Origin: CAZYFH01 sp964646815
Lineage (GTDB): Bacteria; Acidobacteriota; Vicinamibacteria; Vicinamibacterales; UBA8438
Direction of reading: 5' to 3'
NCBI GenBank assembly: GCA_964646815.1
Contig: CAZYFH010000002.1
Span: 1 to 64,000, forward strand
Length of the DNA: 64,000 bases
The position numbers and the translations under genes are program-made. The notes below the pieces were generated by a model. It saw nothing but the letters and a program-made list of their open reading frames with translations. It had not been told where the DNA came from and made no database searches. This document shows positions 18,169-27,607 of the stretch, one piece after another. How positions within the stretch are numbered: position 1 is the first letter of the stretch; every line of letters starts with the position of its first letter.

Positions 18169-18846
18169 GTGCCGCTGCTTGGCGTCATCTTCGACTTCGA
18201 CGGCGTGCTTGCCGACACCGAACCGCTCCATCTGCGGGCATATCAGGACGTGCTCGCCGACAGCCGGATGTCGCTAGACCGCACGGCGTACTACGAGCGC
18301 TACCTCGGGTTCGACGACGTAGGTGTCTTTGCCGCCGCCGCCGCAGACAGCGGGGTCTCAGTGAGCCCGGCCGATCTCGAGGACCTGATCGAGTCCAAGG
18401 GCCAACGGTTCCTGGAACTGCTCGGGACGGAAGACGTACTGTTTCCTGGCGCGCGGGCGTGCGTCGAGCGACTCTCGGCCGACTTGGCGCTCGGGGTAGC
18501 GTCAGGCGCGCTTCATAGCGAGATCGACCTCATCCTGACGCGGGCCGACTTGAGGCGCCACTTCATCTGCATCGTCGCGGCGGACGACGTCGAGCGTCCC
18601 AAGCCGGCGCCAGACTCCTATACACGGGCTATCGAACTCCTCGGTGCCGGCCTCGGGCAGCAGGTGTCGCCGTCGAGCGTCGTAGCCGTCGAGGACTCCA
18701 GGTGGGGCATCGAGGCAGCAGCGGCAGCCAGCATCCCGTGCGTCGCAGTGACCCACACCTACCCGGCCGCGGCGTTGGGTCGCGCTGGCCGGATCTTGCC
18801 TGATCTGTCAAGTATCGACCTCGCCCTGCTCGCCGAACTTTGTTAG
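18169..18846 (+). CDS. HAD-superfamily phosphatase (phosphoglycolate phosphatase / beta-phosphoglucomutase type)
   Basis: 225-aa cytosolic HAD hydrolase. Motif I is at the very N-terminus (DFDGVLADTE, with the nucleophile and acid/base aspartates), followed by a helical cap. Motif III appears as PKPAPD and motif IV as EDSRWGIEAA. This arrangement is the subfamily that includes phosphoglycolate phosphatase and beta-phosphoglucomutase; the substrate cannot be decided. Start is GTG just after a repeat copy and GGTAGG. Confidence 0.87.
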   Translation: MPLLGVIFDFDGVLADTEPLHLRAYQDVLADSRMSLDRTAYYERYLGFDDVGVFAAAAADSGVSVSPADLEDLIESKGQRFLELLGTEDVLFPGARACVERLSADLALGVASGALHSEIDLILTRADLRRHFICIVAADDVERPKPAPDSYTRAIELLGAGLGQQVSPSSVVAVEDSRWGIEAAAAASIPCVAVTHTYPAAALGRAGRILPDLSSIDLALLAELC

Positions 18847-18990
18847 AGGGACCGATTTACGACCTCTGGTGAGAGTTCACCCACGCCATCAGTGCGTTCG
18901 TCACCCCGCTCATCGTGTCGCTCCTCCTGGCGCTCGACTGAGGCGCGCGTCCCTATTAGACGCCGGCCGGACACATATGCGATAAAGGAC

Positions 18991-19908
18991 ATGATCGTCG
19001 TGCTCTTTTCCGAGTTTATTCACCGCTTCACTGAGATCGCCAAGGGACCCGATCCCGATCTGGCGCCGGCGGCTCTCTACATCGCTCGCCTCGAATACCC
19101 GAATCTGGACGCGACACCGTATCTCAATCAGCTCGATGCGATGGGCGCGGCAGCCGCGAAGCAAATTGCACGCATCGGCGACGACGCGTCGCCGATGCGA
19201 CAGGTCGAGGCCATCAGCTCATATCTCTTTGAGCAAGAAGGATTTAAAGGAAACACAAACTCCTACGACGACCCGCGGAACAGCTTCTTGAACCAGGTCT
19301 TGGAGCGCCACACCGGTATCCCGATCACGCTGGCGCTCGTCTATATCGAGGTCGCGCGACGCGCCGGCGTGCGCGTCGACGGCGTCAACTTCCCCGGCCA
19401 TTTCCTGCTGCGGCTCCCGGAGCCGCCGCGCGTTGCCCTCGACATGGACGACCATGTCATCGTCGATCCGTTTCACGCCGGGGCCGTCCTCTCCGAGGTG
19501 GACTGCCGCAATCTACTGCGCAAGCACGCCGGCGAGGACACCGCCTTCGACAAGCGGCTGCTCATGCGCGCAAGCAAGCAGCAAATCCTCGTCAGGGTGC
19601 TCGTCAACCTCAAGCGCATCTATGTCCGGATGCGCTCGTTCCCGCAGGCGCGTACCATCACCGAGCTCCTCCTCGGACTCAACCCGTCAGCCATGACAGA
19701 GCTCCGCGACCGTGGCCTCCTCGCCTACCATCTGAATGACTTCTCCGCGGCGCTTAGGGATTTGGAGGGCTACCTGCGCTTCACGTCACGCCGGGACACC
19801 GTGAGTGTGGAGGCGGGAGATGACAGCGAGGTGAGTGGGAACGAGGAGCACGCCGAGATCTGGGAACACGTCAAGGCGCTCCGGCGGCGGGTGGCGAGCT
19901 TGAACTGA
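18991..19908 (+). CDS. SirB1/transglutaminase-like TPR protein
   Basis: About 305 aa. The central block (NSFLNQVLERHTGIPITLAL, VARRAGVRVDGV, NFPGHFLLRL) is the signature of the SirB1-N/transglutaminase-like family, and the C-terminal part has tetratricopeptide-like helices (ARTITELLLGLNPS). Family members occur widely next to unrelated genes and their reaction is not well defined. The ATG at 18991 preceded by AAAGGA is preferred to upstream in-frame starts without any resemblance to the family. Confidence 0.82.
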   Translation: MIVVLFSEFIHRFTEIAKGPDPDLAPAALYIARLEYPNLDATPYLNQLDAMGAAAAKQIARIGDDASPMRQVEAISSYLFEQEGFKGNTNSYDDPRNSFLNQVLERHTGIPITLALVYIEVARRAGVRVDGVNFPGHFLLRLPEPPRVALDMDDHVIVDPFHAGAVLSEVDCRNLLRKHAGEDTAFDKRLLMRASKQQILVRVLVNLKRIYVRMRSFPQARTITELLLGLNPSAMTELRDRGLLAYHLNDFSAALRDLEGYLRFTSRRDTVSVEAGDDSEVSGNEEHAEIWEHVKALRRRVASLN

Positions 19909-19956
19909 GCGAACGATCGGCGGCCCTGCAGCTCCCCGACAGCATCCAACCGGGTC

Positions 19957-21225
19957 TCACCCACTGCCCCCACGCCGCGAGCACAGCGCCCGTACCGAGG
20001 AGACGACATGCGAAATCTCGTCATCCGACATCGTCGGGAAGATGGGCAGGGAGACCAGGCGGTGCCAGAGATCGGTGGCAACCGAGAATAGACCAGGATC
20101 CCACTTATAGGTGGCCTGGTAATATGGATGTAGGTGTAGTGGTTTCCAATGCACCGAGCAGCTCACGCCGAGCCTCCTCAACTCCTGCACGAACTCCCGC
20201 CGGTCGATCGGCATCGACTCCAGGCGTAAACGCACGATGAACAGGTGCCAGGAGCAGAGACGATCGTTCGATACGGGCGGAAGTGCCAACTGGTCGATGC
20301 CGGCCAGCCCGCTGAGATAAGTCTCCGCAATCCGCTCTCGCTTGCAACGCATCTCCTCGGCTCGCGCTAGCTGATGAATACCGATGGCCGCGGCGAGATC
20401 CGTGAGGTTGTATTTGTAGCCGGGAGCAACGATGTCGTCCTCCCATCTCCCCAGGCGCTCCGCACCGGCGGGGTCATCCCGCGTCATCCCATGGAGGGAC
20501 AGCGTCCGGATTCGCGCCGCGATCTCGGCATCTCCGGTGACCGCCATCCCGCCTTCACCGGTGGTAATCGTCTTGTTGGCGTAGAAGGAATAGCAAGTCA
20601 CGGACGCCGTGTCCTCGCCACAGCGGACCCAGGGGGTGTCGTCGCCGTGGCGCCACGCTGCGGGGAACGCGTGTGCCGCATCCTCGATGATCCACAGACC
20701 ATGGTGCTCGGCGAACTTCCAGAGGGCATCGTACGACAACACGTAACCGCCTACGTGTACCGGGATGACGCCAGCGACCGGCGCGTCGGCCGGTATCCGA
20801 TCCGACAGCGTCCCCTTCCGAAGCGCCGCCAGCTTCCTGTCCGCATCCTCCAGGTCGAGTCCGAGGGTGACCGGATCACAGTCCACCAGGATCGGAAACG
20901 CCCCGAAGTGGCCCACCACCTCAGCCGTCGCGGCGAACGTCATCGTCGGCACGAGCACCGCCTGACCGGTGCGCAAACCCACGGCGTCCAATGCCAGATG
21001 CAGCGCGGCGGTTGCGGAGCTCACGGCGACGGCATATCGAGCCCCAACTGCCTGTGCGAACGCCTCTTCGAACTGGCGCACACGCGGCCCGGTTGTCAGC
21101 CAACCCGATCGCATGACCGCCACCACCTCGGCTATCTCCGCATCGCCGAGATCAGGACGGAAGAAGGGAACGCGCAAGTCAGGCCCTGAAGGTGACGCTG
21201 GGCGCGCGGAACTAGCGACCGGCAT
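19957..21225 (-). CDS. DegT/DnrJ/EryC1/StrS family PLP aminotransferase
   Basis: 422-aa sugar aminotransferase-type enzyme. It has the family start (FFRPDLGDAEIAEV, SGWLTTGPRV), the cofactor-site stretch AVSSATAALHLAL, the IIEDAAHAFPA motif and the catalytic lysine in SFYANKTITTGEGG. Such enzymes aminate keto-sugar nucleotides for surface polysaccharides or glycoconjugates. Its downstream neighbour is a 2-hydroxyacid dehydrogenase gene 12 bases away in the same direction, and a CapD-like fragment lies about 1.3 kb further on, consistent with the remains of a glycan locus. Confidence 0.9.
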   Translation of the reverse strand: MPVASSARPASPSGPDLRVPFFRPDLGDAEIAEVVAVMRSGWLTTGPRVRQFEEAFAQAVGARYAVAVSSATAALHLALDAVGLRTGQAVLVPTMTFAATAEVVGHFGAFPILVDCDPVTLGLDLEDADRKLAALRKGTLSDRIPADAPVAGVIPVHVGGYVLSYDALWKFAEHHGLWIIEDAAHAFPAAWRHGDDTPWVRCGEDTASVTCYSFYANKTITTGEGGMAVTGDAEIAARIRTLSLHGMTRDDPAGAERLGRWEDDIVAPGYKYNLTDLAAAIGIHQLARAEEMRCKRERIAETYLSGLAGIDQLALPPVSNDRLCSWHLFIVRLRLESMPIDRREFVQELRRLGVSCSVHWKPLHLHPYYQATYKWDPGLFSVATDLWHRLVSLPIFPTMSDDEISHVVSSVRALCSRRGGSG

Positions 21226-21237
21226 CCTCGGTCGACG

Positions 21238-22281
21238 CTACGAGCGCCCCCTGCTGAGCTCGTGTGAGGGACTTGCTATCGCCGCGACTTCGTATTCGTC
21301 AGACGGGACTGGTCGCGCAAGCGTTTTCCCGCTGAAAAATCGAATAACGTCGTCGACGGCCTCCTGCTCCATCTGGAGCCGACAATCCTCGGACATGGAC
21401 CCCATGTGGCAGGTCAGCAGACAGTTCTCCAGCGACGTCAACTCTCCCGTATACGGCTCCGATTCGTACACGTCGACCGCGGCACCGGCGATCTGTCCCT
21501 CCCGAATCGCCCACGCCAACGCGGTTTCGTCGACGATGCCACCTCGCGCGGTATTGATGAGCATAGCGGTGGGCTTCATCGCAGTCAGTTCCGCTCGGCC
21601 CACGAGACGATACGTCTCGGGGGTTAACGGCACATGCACGCTCACGATATCCGACTCCCGAAAGAGGGTTTCCCTATCGACCCACGACACGCTGTGCGTC
21701 TTCCCGAATGCTCGGTCCGGCTCGATGTCGTTGGCCAGGAGCCTGACGTCGGAGAACCCGCGCAATAGACGGATCAACCGGCTACCGACGCGGCCAACGC
21801 CGATGACGCCGACGGTCGAACCAGTGAGAGGTCGACCCATTAAGCGCGACCAGGTACCGGCGCGCAGACTGCGATCAGCCAGATGAATCCGCCGCAGCAG
21901 CGCCAGCCCCATACCCAGCGTGAGCTCGGCCACAGCGGGCGCCGGTGCATCCGGCGTGTATGTCACGCCGATGCCTCGACGGCGCGCTTCCAGAAGATCG
22001 ATATTGTCCAAGCCGATACCAACCCGTGCGATGAGTTTCAAGTGCGTGGCCTTGTCCATCACTGCGGGAGTGATCGGCTCCGTACCGGCGACCAGTGCGC
22101 CAAACGGCGGGATAAAACCGCCCAATTCGATCTCACTCAGGTGGCGTCCGAGGGGGTTGAGCACGTACTCGAGCCCGGCATCCCGAAGCCGTCCCAGCGA
22201 CGCCTGATTGTGCTCGCCGAACGGCACCGCCGTTATGAGCACGCGTCGCTGCACTTCATCTGTCACAGTTGGCAGCCGCAT
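21238..22281 (-). CDS. D-2-hydroxyacid dehydrogenase (phosphoglycerate-dehydrogenase-like)
   Basis: 347-aa NAD-dependent dehydrogenase. It shows the Rossmann motif GVIGVGRVGSRLI, the LINTARGGIVDE stretch carrying the substrate-binding arginine, and a late HMGSMSE segment in the position of the catalytic histidine. It lacks the ACT regulatory domain of classical SerA. It is immediately upstream of, and co-oriented with, the DegT aminotransferase (12-base gap). The pair may make an amino-sugar or amino-acid building block; the substrate is not evident. Confidence 0.88.
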   Translation of the reverse strand: MRLPTVTDEVQRRVLITAVPFGEHNQASLGRLRDAGLEYVLNPLGRHLSEIELGGFIPPFGALVAGTEPITPAVMDKATHLKLIARVGIGLDNIDLLEARRRGIGVTYTPDAPAPAVAELTLGMGLALLRRIHLADRSLRAGTWSRLMGRPLTGSTVGVIGVGRVGSRLIRLLRGFSDVRLLANDIEPDRAFGKTHSVSWVDRETLFRESDIVSVHVPLTPETYRLVGRAELTAMKPTAMLINTARGGIVDETALAWAIREGQIAGAAVDVYESEPYTGELTSLENCLLTCHMGSMSEDCRLQMEQEAVDDVIRFFSGKTLARPVPSDEYEVAAIASPSHELSRGRS

Positions 22282-22481
22282 TAGGCTTGCGTAGCCCTTG
22301 CTCGCCGGGGCGAGTCCGACCTTCGGTTCGAGTTGTCGCCACGCTGTGTGTCGAGAATGCCCGCGCGCGGGGCGGACGTCAAACCCAAATTTGGAGTACG
22401 TCAGGGCGCTCAGGCAACGGGTGGCGAGTCGCCAGCTTGAACTAGCGTTCCCAGCGTTGGCACGGATGCATCGCGCGTGTT

Positions 22482-22871
22482 CTACCCGCCGATCCTCAGC
22501 ACCTCGACGCCAAGGCCTTCCACCCGGCGAAAGTGACGTTCGTCGGACGGCCCGACCAGCACCGGGAAGCCCAAGTGCGCCGCCGTCTCGGCGACCGCCA
22601 GGTCGGTCGCTGGAATGAGCTGACCGACCGGCTGAGGGTTACAAACAGGCCGAGCCCACTCTTCGGCGATCGCGGCACCGAAATCGATAACGGGACCCGA
22701 ACCGAAAGCGCGTCGATGCGTGCGCGTCGCGCGGCAGCGCGTTGCGGGCTATACACCGACGAGCAGTTCCGCATGCACCACCGCCGGGAGCACGGCCGGC
22801 TCGTTGGAAAGTTGGCCTAGCAACTGGTTCCACAGCGACTGACGCGGGGAGGCGCTGATCCCCAAAGCTGC
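22482..22871 (-). pseudogene. Broken VapC-like PIN-domain toxin gene
   Basis: Reading the minus strand across frames reconstructs a PIN-domain protein. One frame gives LSNEPAVLPAVVHAELLVGV, then a TAG (22749-22751). A second frame carries RAAARRARIDALSVRVP. The first frame then resumes as PVIDFGAAIAEEW, QLIPATDLAVAETAAHLGF, PVLVGPSDERHFRRV and VEVLRIGG before a stop. The conserved acidic residues (E in HAEL, D in ATDL) remain, but two frame changes break the gene and the N-terminal DT motif is not visible. PIN proteins are RNases of toxin-antitoxin pairs; no antitoxin partner is visible next to it. Confidence 0.65.
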
Positions 22872-22893
22872 TCAGCAGTCACCAGTGCGCAGT

Positions 22894-23566
22894 ATAAGGT
22901 CGGATTAGGCCAACCTAGCTTTCCTCGCGACCCGGCCAAGGAACGTCTCCTTGTGGCGACCCTGCCAACGTCCCGGTGCCCCTCCTACGGTCCCTGGTGA
23001 AGTTGTCTGGGCGATGGACGGGCTCTACCCACCAGTGACGCCGGGCGCCGGAGTTGCAGCGGCTGTGAATAGTGGCTTTGGTCGACAGTCCGCGCACCGC
23101 GCGCGACGCCTAATCCCGCCGTGGCGTACGTTTCGCGTTCGCCAGGTCGACTCGAGCGAGCGCCCCGAACCCGCTCCCTACGGGGCGAAGCCACCTGCCC
23201 CGCATCGCGCGATTACCGCACAGCCCACTCGGACAAGCGGGCGCTCCTGTGCAACACCTGCCTGCTCAGCGACGGTGTCCGCCCTGGACGCGAGCGCGTT
23301 GCCAGCGTCGTGATCATCACGCACGGCGCCGGCCTGAACGCCGACCTAACCACCCACGCGTAGACCACCCGCCGGCTCCGGAGTATATCCGTCCACCCTC
23401 CGGAGCTGGCCCGCCTGTCTCGGCTGGTCCCAAGACTCAGCTCGTCGCTAAGCTCGTCGGAACGGCCCTGGCGCCGACGTTCCGCCTGTAGGCGCCCCTG
23501 GTGTCCGCCAGGGCGCCCTGACGAGCTTCGTGAGGCTCTTTTCCCAACCCTCCCACTCGCCGGCGC
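22894..23566. other. Intergenic stretch with no recognisable gene
   Basis: Both strands were read between the PIN remnant and the CapD-like fragment. Several open frames exist, but none shows a family motif, a ribosome binding site or a sensible composition. It may be decayed coding sequence. Confidence 0.4.
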
Positions 23567-23887
23567 CTACAGCGCTGCACAGGGCTCTCGCGCCATAACC
23601 ACCGGCAGGTCGGCGGACGTCCCGAACACGGGAACGCCGTGAATTCGCTCGACCGTTTTCGTAGGATCATCATCGATGAAACCGATTGGCTCCCGCGCGC
23701 GCTTTGGGTCTCTCCGCATCTCCCGGACCAGCGTTTCGCCGACATCACCAGCGCCATAGATCAGAACGGGCTCGTCTCCCCGGAGCCCGCTGATCTCGCG
23801 CCAGATCCGTCTACCCAGCCGGACCCCGCCCATCAGTAGGATCAGGATGACACCGTCGATGATGAAAACCGAGCAAGGATAGGCCAT
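23567..23887 (-). pseudogene. Truncated CapD-like polysaccharide biosynthesis (nucleotide-sugar epimerase) gene
   Basis: 106-aa frame matching the junction between the last membrane helix and the first nucleotide-binding domain of FlaA1/CapD-type epimerase/dehydratases: SVFIIDGVILILLMGG, then VLIYGAGDVGETLVREM and PIGFIDDDPTK with HGVPVFGTSADLPVV. The frame resembles the family for about 15 further codons upstream (ILLVRFGFGL). The first helices and the whole catalytic SDR domain are missing, and the frame ends in unrelated residues. It is a fragment, not a working enzyme. Confidence 0.7.
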
Positions 23888-24272
23888 CAGACCGAAACCG
23901 AAACGGACCAGAAGTATAGAAAGCGACCTATAGCGGACTACCTCCGCGGCTCTTCGGCCGGCTCATCTATCGCTCAAGCTACCGCTCCGTCACTCACATC
24001 GAGCAATCATGCTGCACCCGAAAAATCAGCGCCTCGGACCGCTCACCAGCGCGCGAGCGGACCACCAAATACCATAATCCAATGGGCATGCCCGTCACTC
24101 GCACGCCGTGGACCCCAAAATAAAATCAGGGCCAACCACGCAAAGTGTTTATCGTAAGGTGCTTACGACTATTCTCCCACACCAGAACTCCCGACGGCTT
24201 GAACCTGGGTCGTCTCATTGTGTGAAAAACGAGGCACGCCTAGTGTTCCGTTAGAGCACAGCACTCCTACGG
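23888..24272. other. A+T-richer intergenic stretch with a small hairpin
   Basis: No gene is visible. Composition is clearly richer in A and T than the surroundings. A perfect 6-bp hairpin, CGTAAG-GTG-CTTACG, lies at 24153-24167. No terminal repeats of an insertion sequence were found. Confidence 0.4.
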
Positions 24273-25640
24273 TCAGAGACTTCCGATTTCGCCATACAGT
24301 ACAGCTGAGGCGATGATGCCATTGTGGAAGTTGGACAGGTCGAGTTTCTCGTTCGGCGCATGCGCATTCTCGTCCGGCAAGCCCACTCCAAACAGTACCG
24401 ACGGCAGCCCCAATACCTCCTGAAACGTCGACACCACCGGAATCGAACCGCCCTCGCGGTTAAAGACAGGCCGCCGGCCGAAACCCCGCTCGATCGCGCG
24501 GCCCGCGGCCTGGACAAACCGGTTGTCGAACGCCGTCATCCACGGCTTGCCGCTGTGCATTCTCGTCAGCGACAGCCCGACGGTCTTCGGCGCGACCTTC
24601 TTCGCGTAGGCCTCGAACAGGTCGGCGATCTTGCCTGGATCCTGATCCGGCACCAACCGCATGCTGACCTTCGCCATCGCCACCGCCGGGATGACCGTCT
24701 TGGCTCCGTCTCCGATAAAACCCGATTTCAGACCGTTGACCTCGAACGTTGGCCGCGCCCAGAGCCGCTCAAGTGTCGTGAAACCCGTCTCTCCAGCGAG
24801 CTTTGGCGCCCCTAGCGCGTTTCGATACCGTCGCTCGTTGAACGGCAGCTTCGCGAACTCCGCCCGTTCGTCATCCGTCAGCGCGCGAACATCGTCGTAG
24901 AACCCCGGGATCTTGACCCGCCCACTCCGGTCCTTCATCTGACTGAGGCACTGCGCGAGAACGAACGCTGGGTTGGCGACCGCGCCGCCGAAGGACCCGG
25001 AATGAAGGTCTGTTGTGGTTCCCCGGAGGTCGACCTGGAAGTACGTCAGCCCTCGGAGGCCGTAGCAGATGGACGGCACCCCTCGGTCAAACATTGGCGA
25101 ATCGGAAATCACGACGACATCGGCATCGAGCTCCGCCTGGTGGTCACGGATGAAGCCGTCGAGGTGCTCGCTGCCGACCTCTTCCTCGCCCTCGAGGACG
25201 ACCTTCAGGTTGACCGGGAGCCGGCCGTCCTGTCTCATGCAGGCTTCGATCGCCTTGAAGTGCATGAAGATCTGGCCCTTGTCGTCCGCCGCGCCGCGCG
25301 CGTAGATCTCGCCCTCGCGCACCGTCGCTTCGAACGGCGGTGATTCCCATTCGTCGAGCGGATCGACCGGCTGCACGTCGTAGTGGCCATAGAAGAGAAT
25401 GGTCGGCGCACCGTCCGCGTGCAGCCAGTCGCCGTACACCACCGGGTTGCCCTGCGTGTCGATAAGCCGCACGTTTTCCAGTCCGATGCGGGTCAGTTCC
25501 TCACGGGTCCATTCGGCACACCGCTTTACGTCCTCGGCGTGTTCCGGCAGCGCACTGATACTTGGAATGGCCAGATACGCCTTGAGCTCGTCGACGTATC
25601 TGTCGCGGTTGGTGTTGATGAAGTCGATGACGTTGTCCAT
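24273..25640 (-). CDS. M20 family dipeptidase/metallopeptidase
   Basis: 455-aa cytosolic peptidase of the M20 family. The zinc-site elements are present: FYGHYDVQP (His and the following Asp), GAADDKGQ (bridging Asp), LEGEEEVGSEHL (catalytic Glu pair) and VVISDSPMF. A dimerisation or lid domain is inserted in the middle. The family hydrolyses dipeptides and some N-acyl amino acids; this length and the LHSGSFGG segment resemble carnosinase-like members. It is a single gene surrounded by decayed genes. Confidence 0.92.
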   Translation of the reverse strand: MDNVIDFINTNRDRYVDELKAYLAIPSISALPEHAEDVKRCAEWTREELTRIGLENVRLIDTQGNPVVYGDWLHADGAPTILFYGHYDVQPVDPLDEWESPPFEATVREGEIYARGAADDKGQIFMHFKAIEACMRQDGRLPVNLKVVLEGEEEVGSEHLDGFIRDHQAELDADVVVISDSPMFDRGVPSICYGLRGLTYFQVDLRGTTTDLHSGSFGGAVANPAFVLAQCLSQMKDRSGRVKIPGFYDDVRALTDDERAEFAKLPFNERRYRNALGAPKLAGETGFTTLERLWARPTFEVNGLKSGFIGDGAKTVIPAVAMAKVSMRLVPDQDPGKIADLFEAYAKKVAPKTVGLSLTRMHSGKPWMTAFDNRFVQAAGRAIERGFGRRPVFNREGGSIPVVSTFQEVLGLPSVLFGVGLPDENAHAPNEKLDLSNFHNGIIASAVLYGEIGSL

Positions 25641-25811
25641 AGCAGTTAATAGCGCGCCATATGGACGGCGCGTGCATGTGGCACAAATCGCTGTGTCGTT
25701 GCCGTCGGCAGCCGCATTCTAGAGGATTCCTCACTGGCACGGCTCCAGCATACGAGCGGTGCGGCTTCGCGGAGGGAGCTCGCAGCTGGTGCGTACGATA
25801 ATGAGAACGCT

Positions 25812-26368
25812 ATGGACACCCAGGTACTCAGGCGAGCGTTCAGTGTGGGCAAGTTCCACTGGATGGCCGAGGTGGGCGTTTTCGGCGAGAACGACCAGCT
25901 CAAGCTTCTGGCTGGGGAGATCATCCGGATGACGCCGACCGGCAGCTGCCACGCCGGCTGCGTCAATCGTCTGACCCGCCTGCTCACCGCCGCGCTCGGT
26001 TCAGACGCCGTCGTCGCCGTGCAGAACCCTGTGGTGTGCAGCGACCGGACCGAGCTGCAGCCCGATCTCGCGATCCTAAAGCCGCGCCCTGGTTTCTACA
26101 GCTAGGCACATCCCAAACCGCACGACGTCGTGGTCGTCTTCGAGATTGCCGACACGTCCGCTGGATACGATCGCGGCGTGAAGATGCCCGTATATGCGTG
26201 CGGGGGGGGTTCCGGCACTCGTCATCGTTGACCTGGCCACACCGGCCGTCGACGTCCATGCCAGCCGACGGGGTGTACCGCGAACACTTGGCGCTGGCCC
26301 GTAACGACATCCTAATCGTGCCGGGTGTTGCCACCCTCAGCATCCAAGTCGGACAGCTGATGGATTAG
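25812..26368 (+). pseudogene. Broken Uma2 family (DUF820) endonuclease-fold gene
   Basis: The first 97 codons read as a Uma2 N-terminal half (MAEVGVF, LLAGEIIRMTP, QNPVVCSDRTELQPDLAIL). An in-frame TAG follows at 26103-26105, yet the same frame continues with family sequence (HDVVVVFEIADTSAGYDRGVKMPVY). A run of eight G (26202-26209) then shifts the frame to VPALVIVDLATPAVDVH, and a further shift restores DGVYREHLALARNDI..VATLSIQVGQLMD with its stop at 26368. One stop and two frame changes mean it is inactive as assembled. Uma2 proteins have a PD-(D/E)xK-like fold; their biological role is poorly defined. Confidence 0.75.
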
Positions 26369-26386
26369 ACCAGGCTCGCAGCAGTA

Positions 26387-27271
26387 CTAGAATGTCGCAG
26401 TGGGTATCTCGATCGGCAGCTCTCCTCGATCGCCCCATTCCTTCCACGACCCGATGTAGTTGCGCACCTTCGGATAGCCGAGGAGTCGGAGGGCCAGGTA
26501 GCTGTGAGCCGCACGATAGCCGCCCTGGCAGTAGGAAATCACCTCTTTGTCAGGGGCGACCCCTGCGTCGACGTACATCTCCTCGAGCTCAGCGGCCGGC
26601 TTGAATGCGCCGTCGCCACCGAGGTTCCGGGTCCACTCGATGTGCACGGCCCCCGGAATAGCGCCGCCGCGCTTCGCGCGCACGGTCGTACCGTGATACT
26701 CGCCGTCGCTGCGGGTGTCGAGCACGACCGTGTTCTCGGCGTCGAGGCTATCGCGAACATTGCGCCAGGTGGCCAGGCGCGCGTCGTCGCGACTTACGGC
26801 CCAGCTACCACGCTTCGGCGGCGCGGCCTCAGTCGTAGTGAAGTACCCGCCGCGCTCCCAGGCGGCGATACCGCCGTCGAGGAGCCGCGCATCCGGGTGG
26901 GCGAAGAATTCCAGGAACCAGAACGCCCGAGCGGCGCGAATCCCCGACTGCTCATCGTAGACGACCACCGGTCGGTCGGCCGAGACACCGCGCGATGTCA
27001 GTAGGTGCGCGATCATCCAGAGGAACGCATCGAGTGGTGCAGGGTCGGTGTCGATCAAGCTGAGCCCGAACAGATCGAGGTGCGCGGCTCCAGGAATGTG
27101 CCCGGTCGCGAACGCCTCGGTCGGACGTAGATCGATGACGACCGGGGTCCGGTCGCTCGTCTCCGGCGGATGCCCCGCTGCCGAGCCGGAAGGAACTCCG
27201 AGCTGCTCCGCAAGCTTTCCCGGCGCGACCAGCAGCTCGGGATTGGCGTAGCCCTTTAGGTTGTCTGCCAT
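26387..27271 (-). CDS. Thiosulfate / 3-mercaptopyruvate sulfurtransferase (double rhodanese)
   Basis: 294-aa protein with two rhodanese domains. The first (about residues 1-145) is non-catalytic, with VVIDLRPTEAFATGHIPGA. The second has the active-site loop VISYCQGGYRA with the persulfide-forming cysteine, followed by LRLLGYPKVRNYIGSWKEW. It transfers sulfur from thiosulfate or mercaptopyruvate to a thiophilic acceptor such as cyanide or a protein thiol. The loop does not settle which donor is preferred. It is a single gene. Confidence 0.9.
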   Translation of the reverse strand: MADNLKGYANPELLVAPGKLAEQLGVPSGSAAGHPPETSDRTPVVIDLRPTEAFATGHIPGAAHLDLFGLSLIDTDPAPLDAFLWMIAHLLTSRGVSADRPVVVYDEQSGIRAARAFWFLEFFAHPDARLLDGGIAAWERGGYFTTTEAAPPKRGSWAVSRDDARLATWRNVRDSLDAENTVVLDTRSDGEYHGTTVRAKRGGAIPGAVHIEWTRNLGGDGAFKPAAELEEMYVDAGVAPDKEVISYCQGGYRAAHSYLALRLLGYPKVRNYIGSWKEWGDRGELPIEIPTATF

Positions 27272-27490
27272 TGGGTGACTACTCTTCAGGGCTGCGCCTA
27301 AACAACAGTGCGTGACGACTCTACCGGGTACCGGTCTTGCTGCTCCACTGCGAGCGGTCGAAAACCGCGGGATCGGTTCCGTTTCTGCAATCGTCGGCCA
27401 CAGACCACGATCCTAGAGTAGAACTCACGTCAAAGAGAACTGCTCCCGTCCAAGGCCTGTGACATTGGCAATCTGGCGGCCGGGGCTCTA

Positions 27491-27607
27491 GTGTTCGCCC
27501 GAGTCGTGAGCGGTCGGGGATTCTCGGTGCTGGCGGCGCTGGAAGGCGTCGGCATCCGGGTCGGCTTCTTCATGCTCGCCACCATGCTTCAGGGGGGAGA
27601 CTCATGA
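27491..27607 (+). CDS. Small hypothetical ORF, first of a coupled pair
   Basis: A 38-codon frame starting GTG, with a hydrophobic middle (SVLAALEGVGIRVGFFMLATML). Its TGA overlaps the ATG of the next small frame (ATGA), a layout typical of co-translated genes. No family is recognised. Its start lacks a strong ribosome binding site, so this one is weaker than its partner. Confidence 0.25.
   Translation: MFARVVSGRGFSVLAALEGVGIRVGFFMLATMLQGGDS

Noticed and set aside
26103..26105. Stop-codon reassignment (TAG read as an amino acid)
   Set aside because: Many intact genes here end in TAG at the expected length (for example the M23 peptidase and the cupredoxin-like lipoprotein), so TAG is a normal stop.
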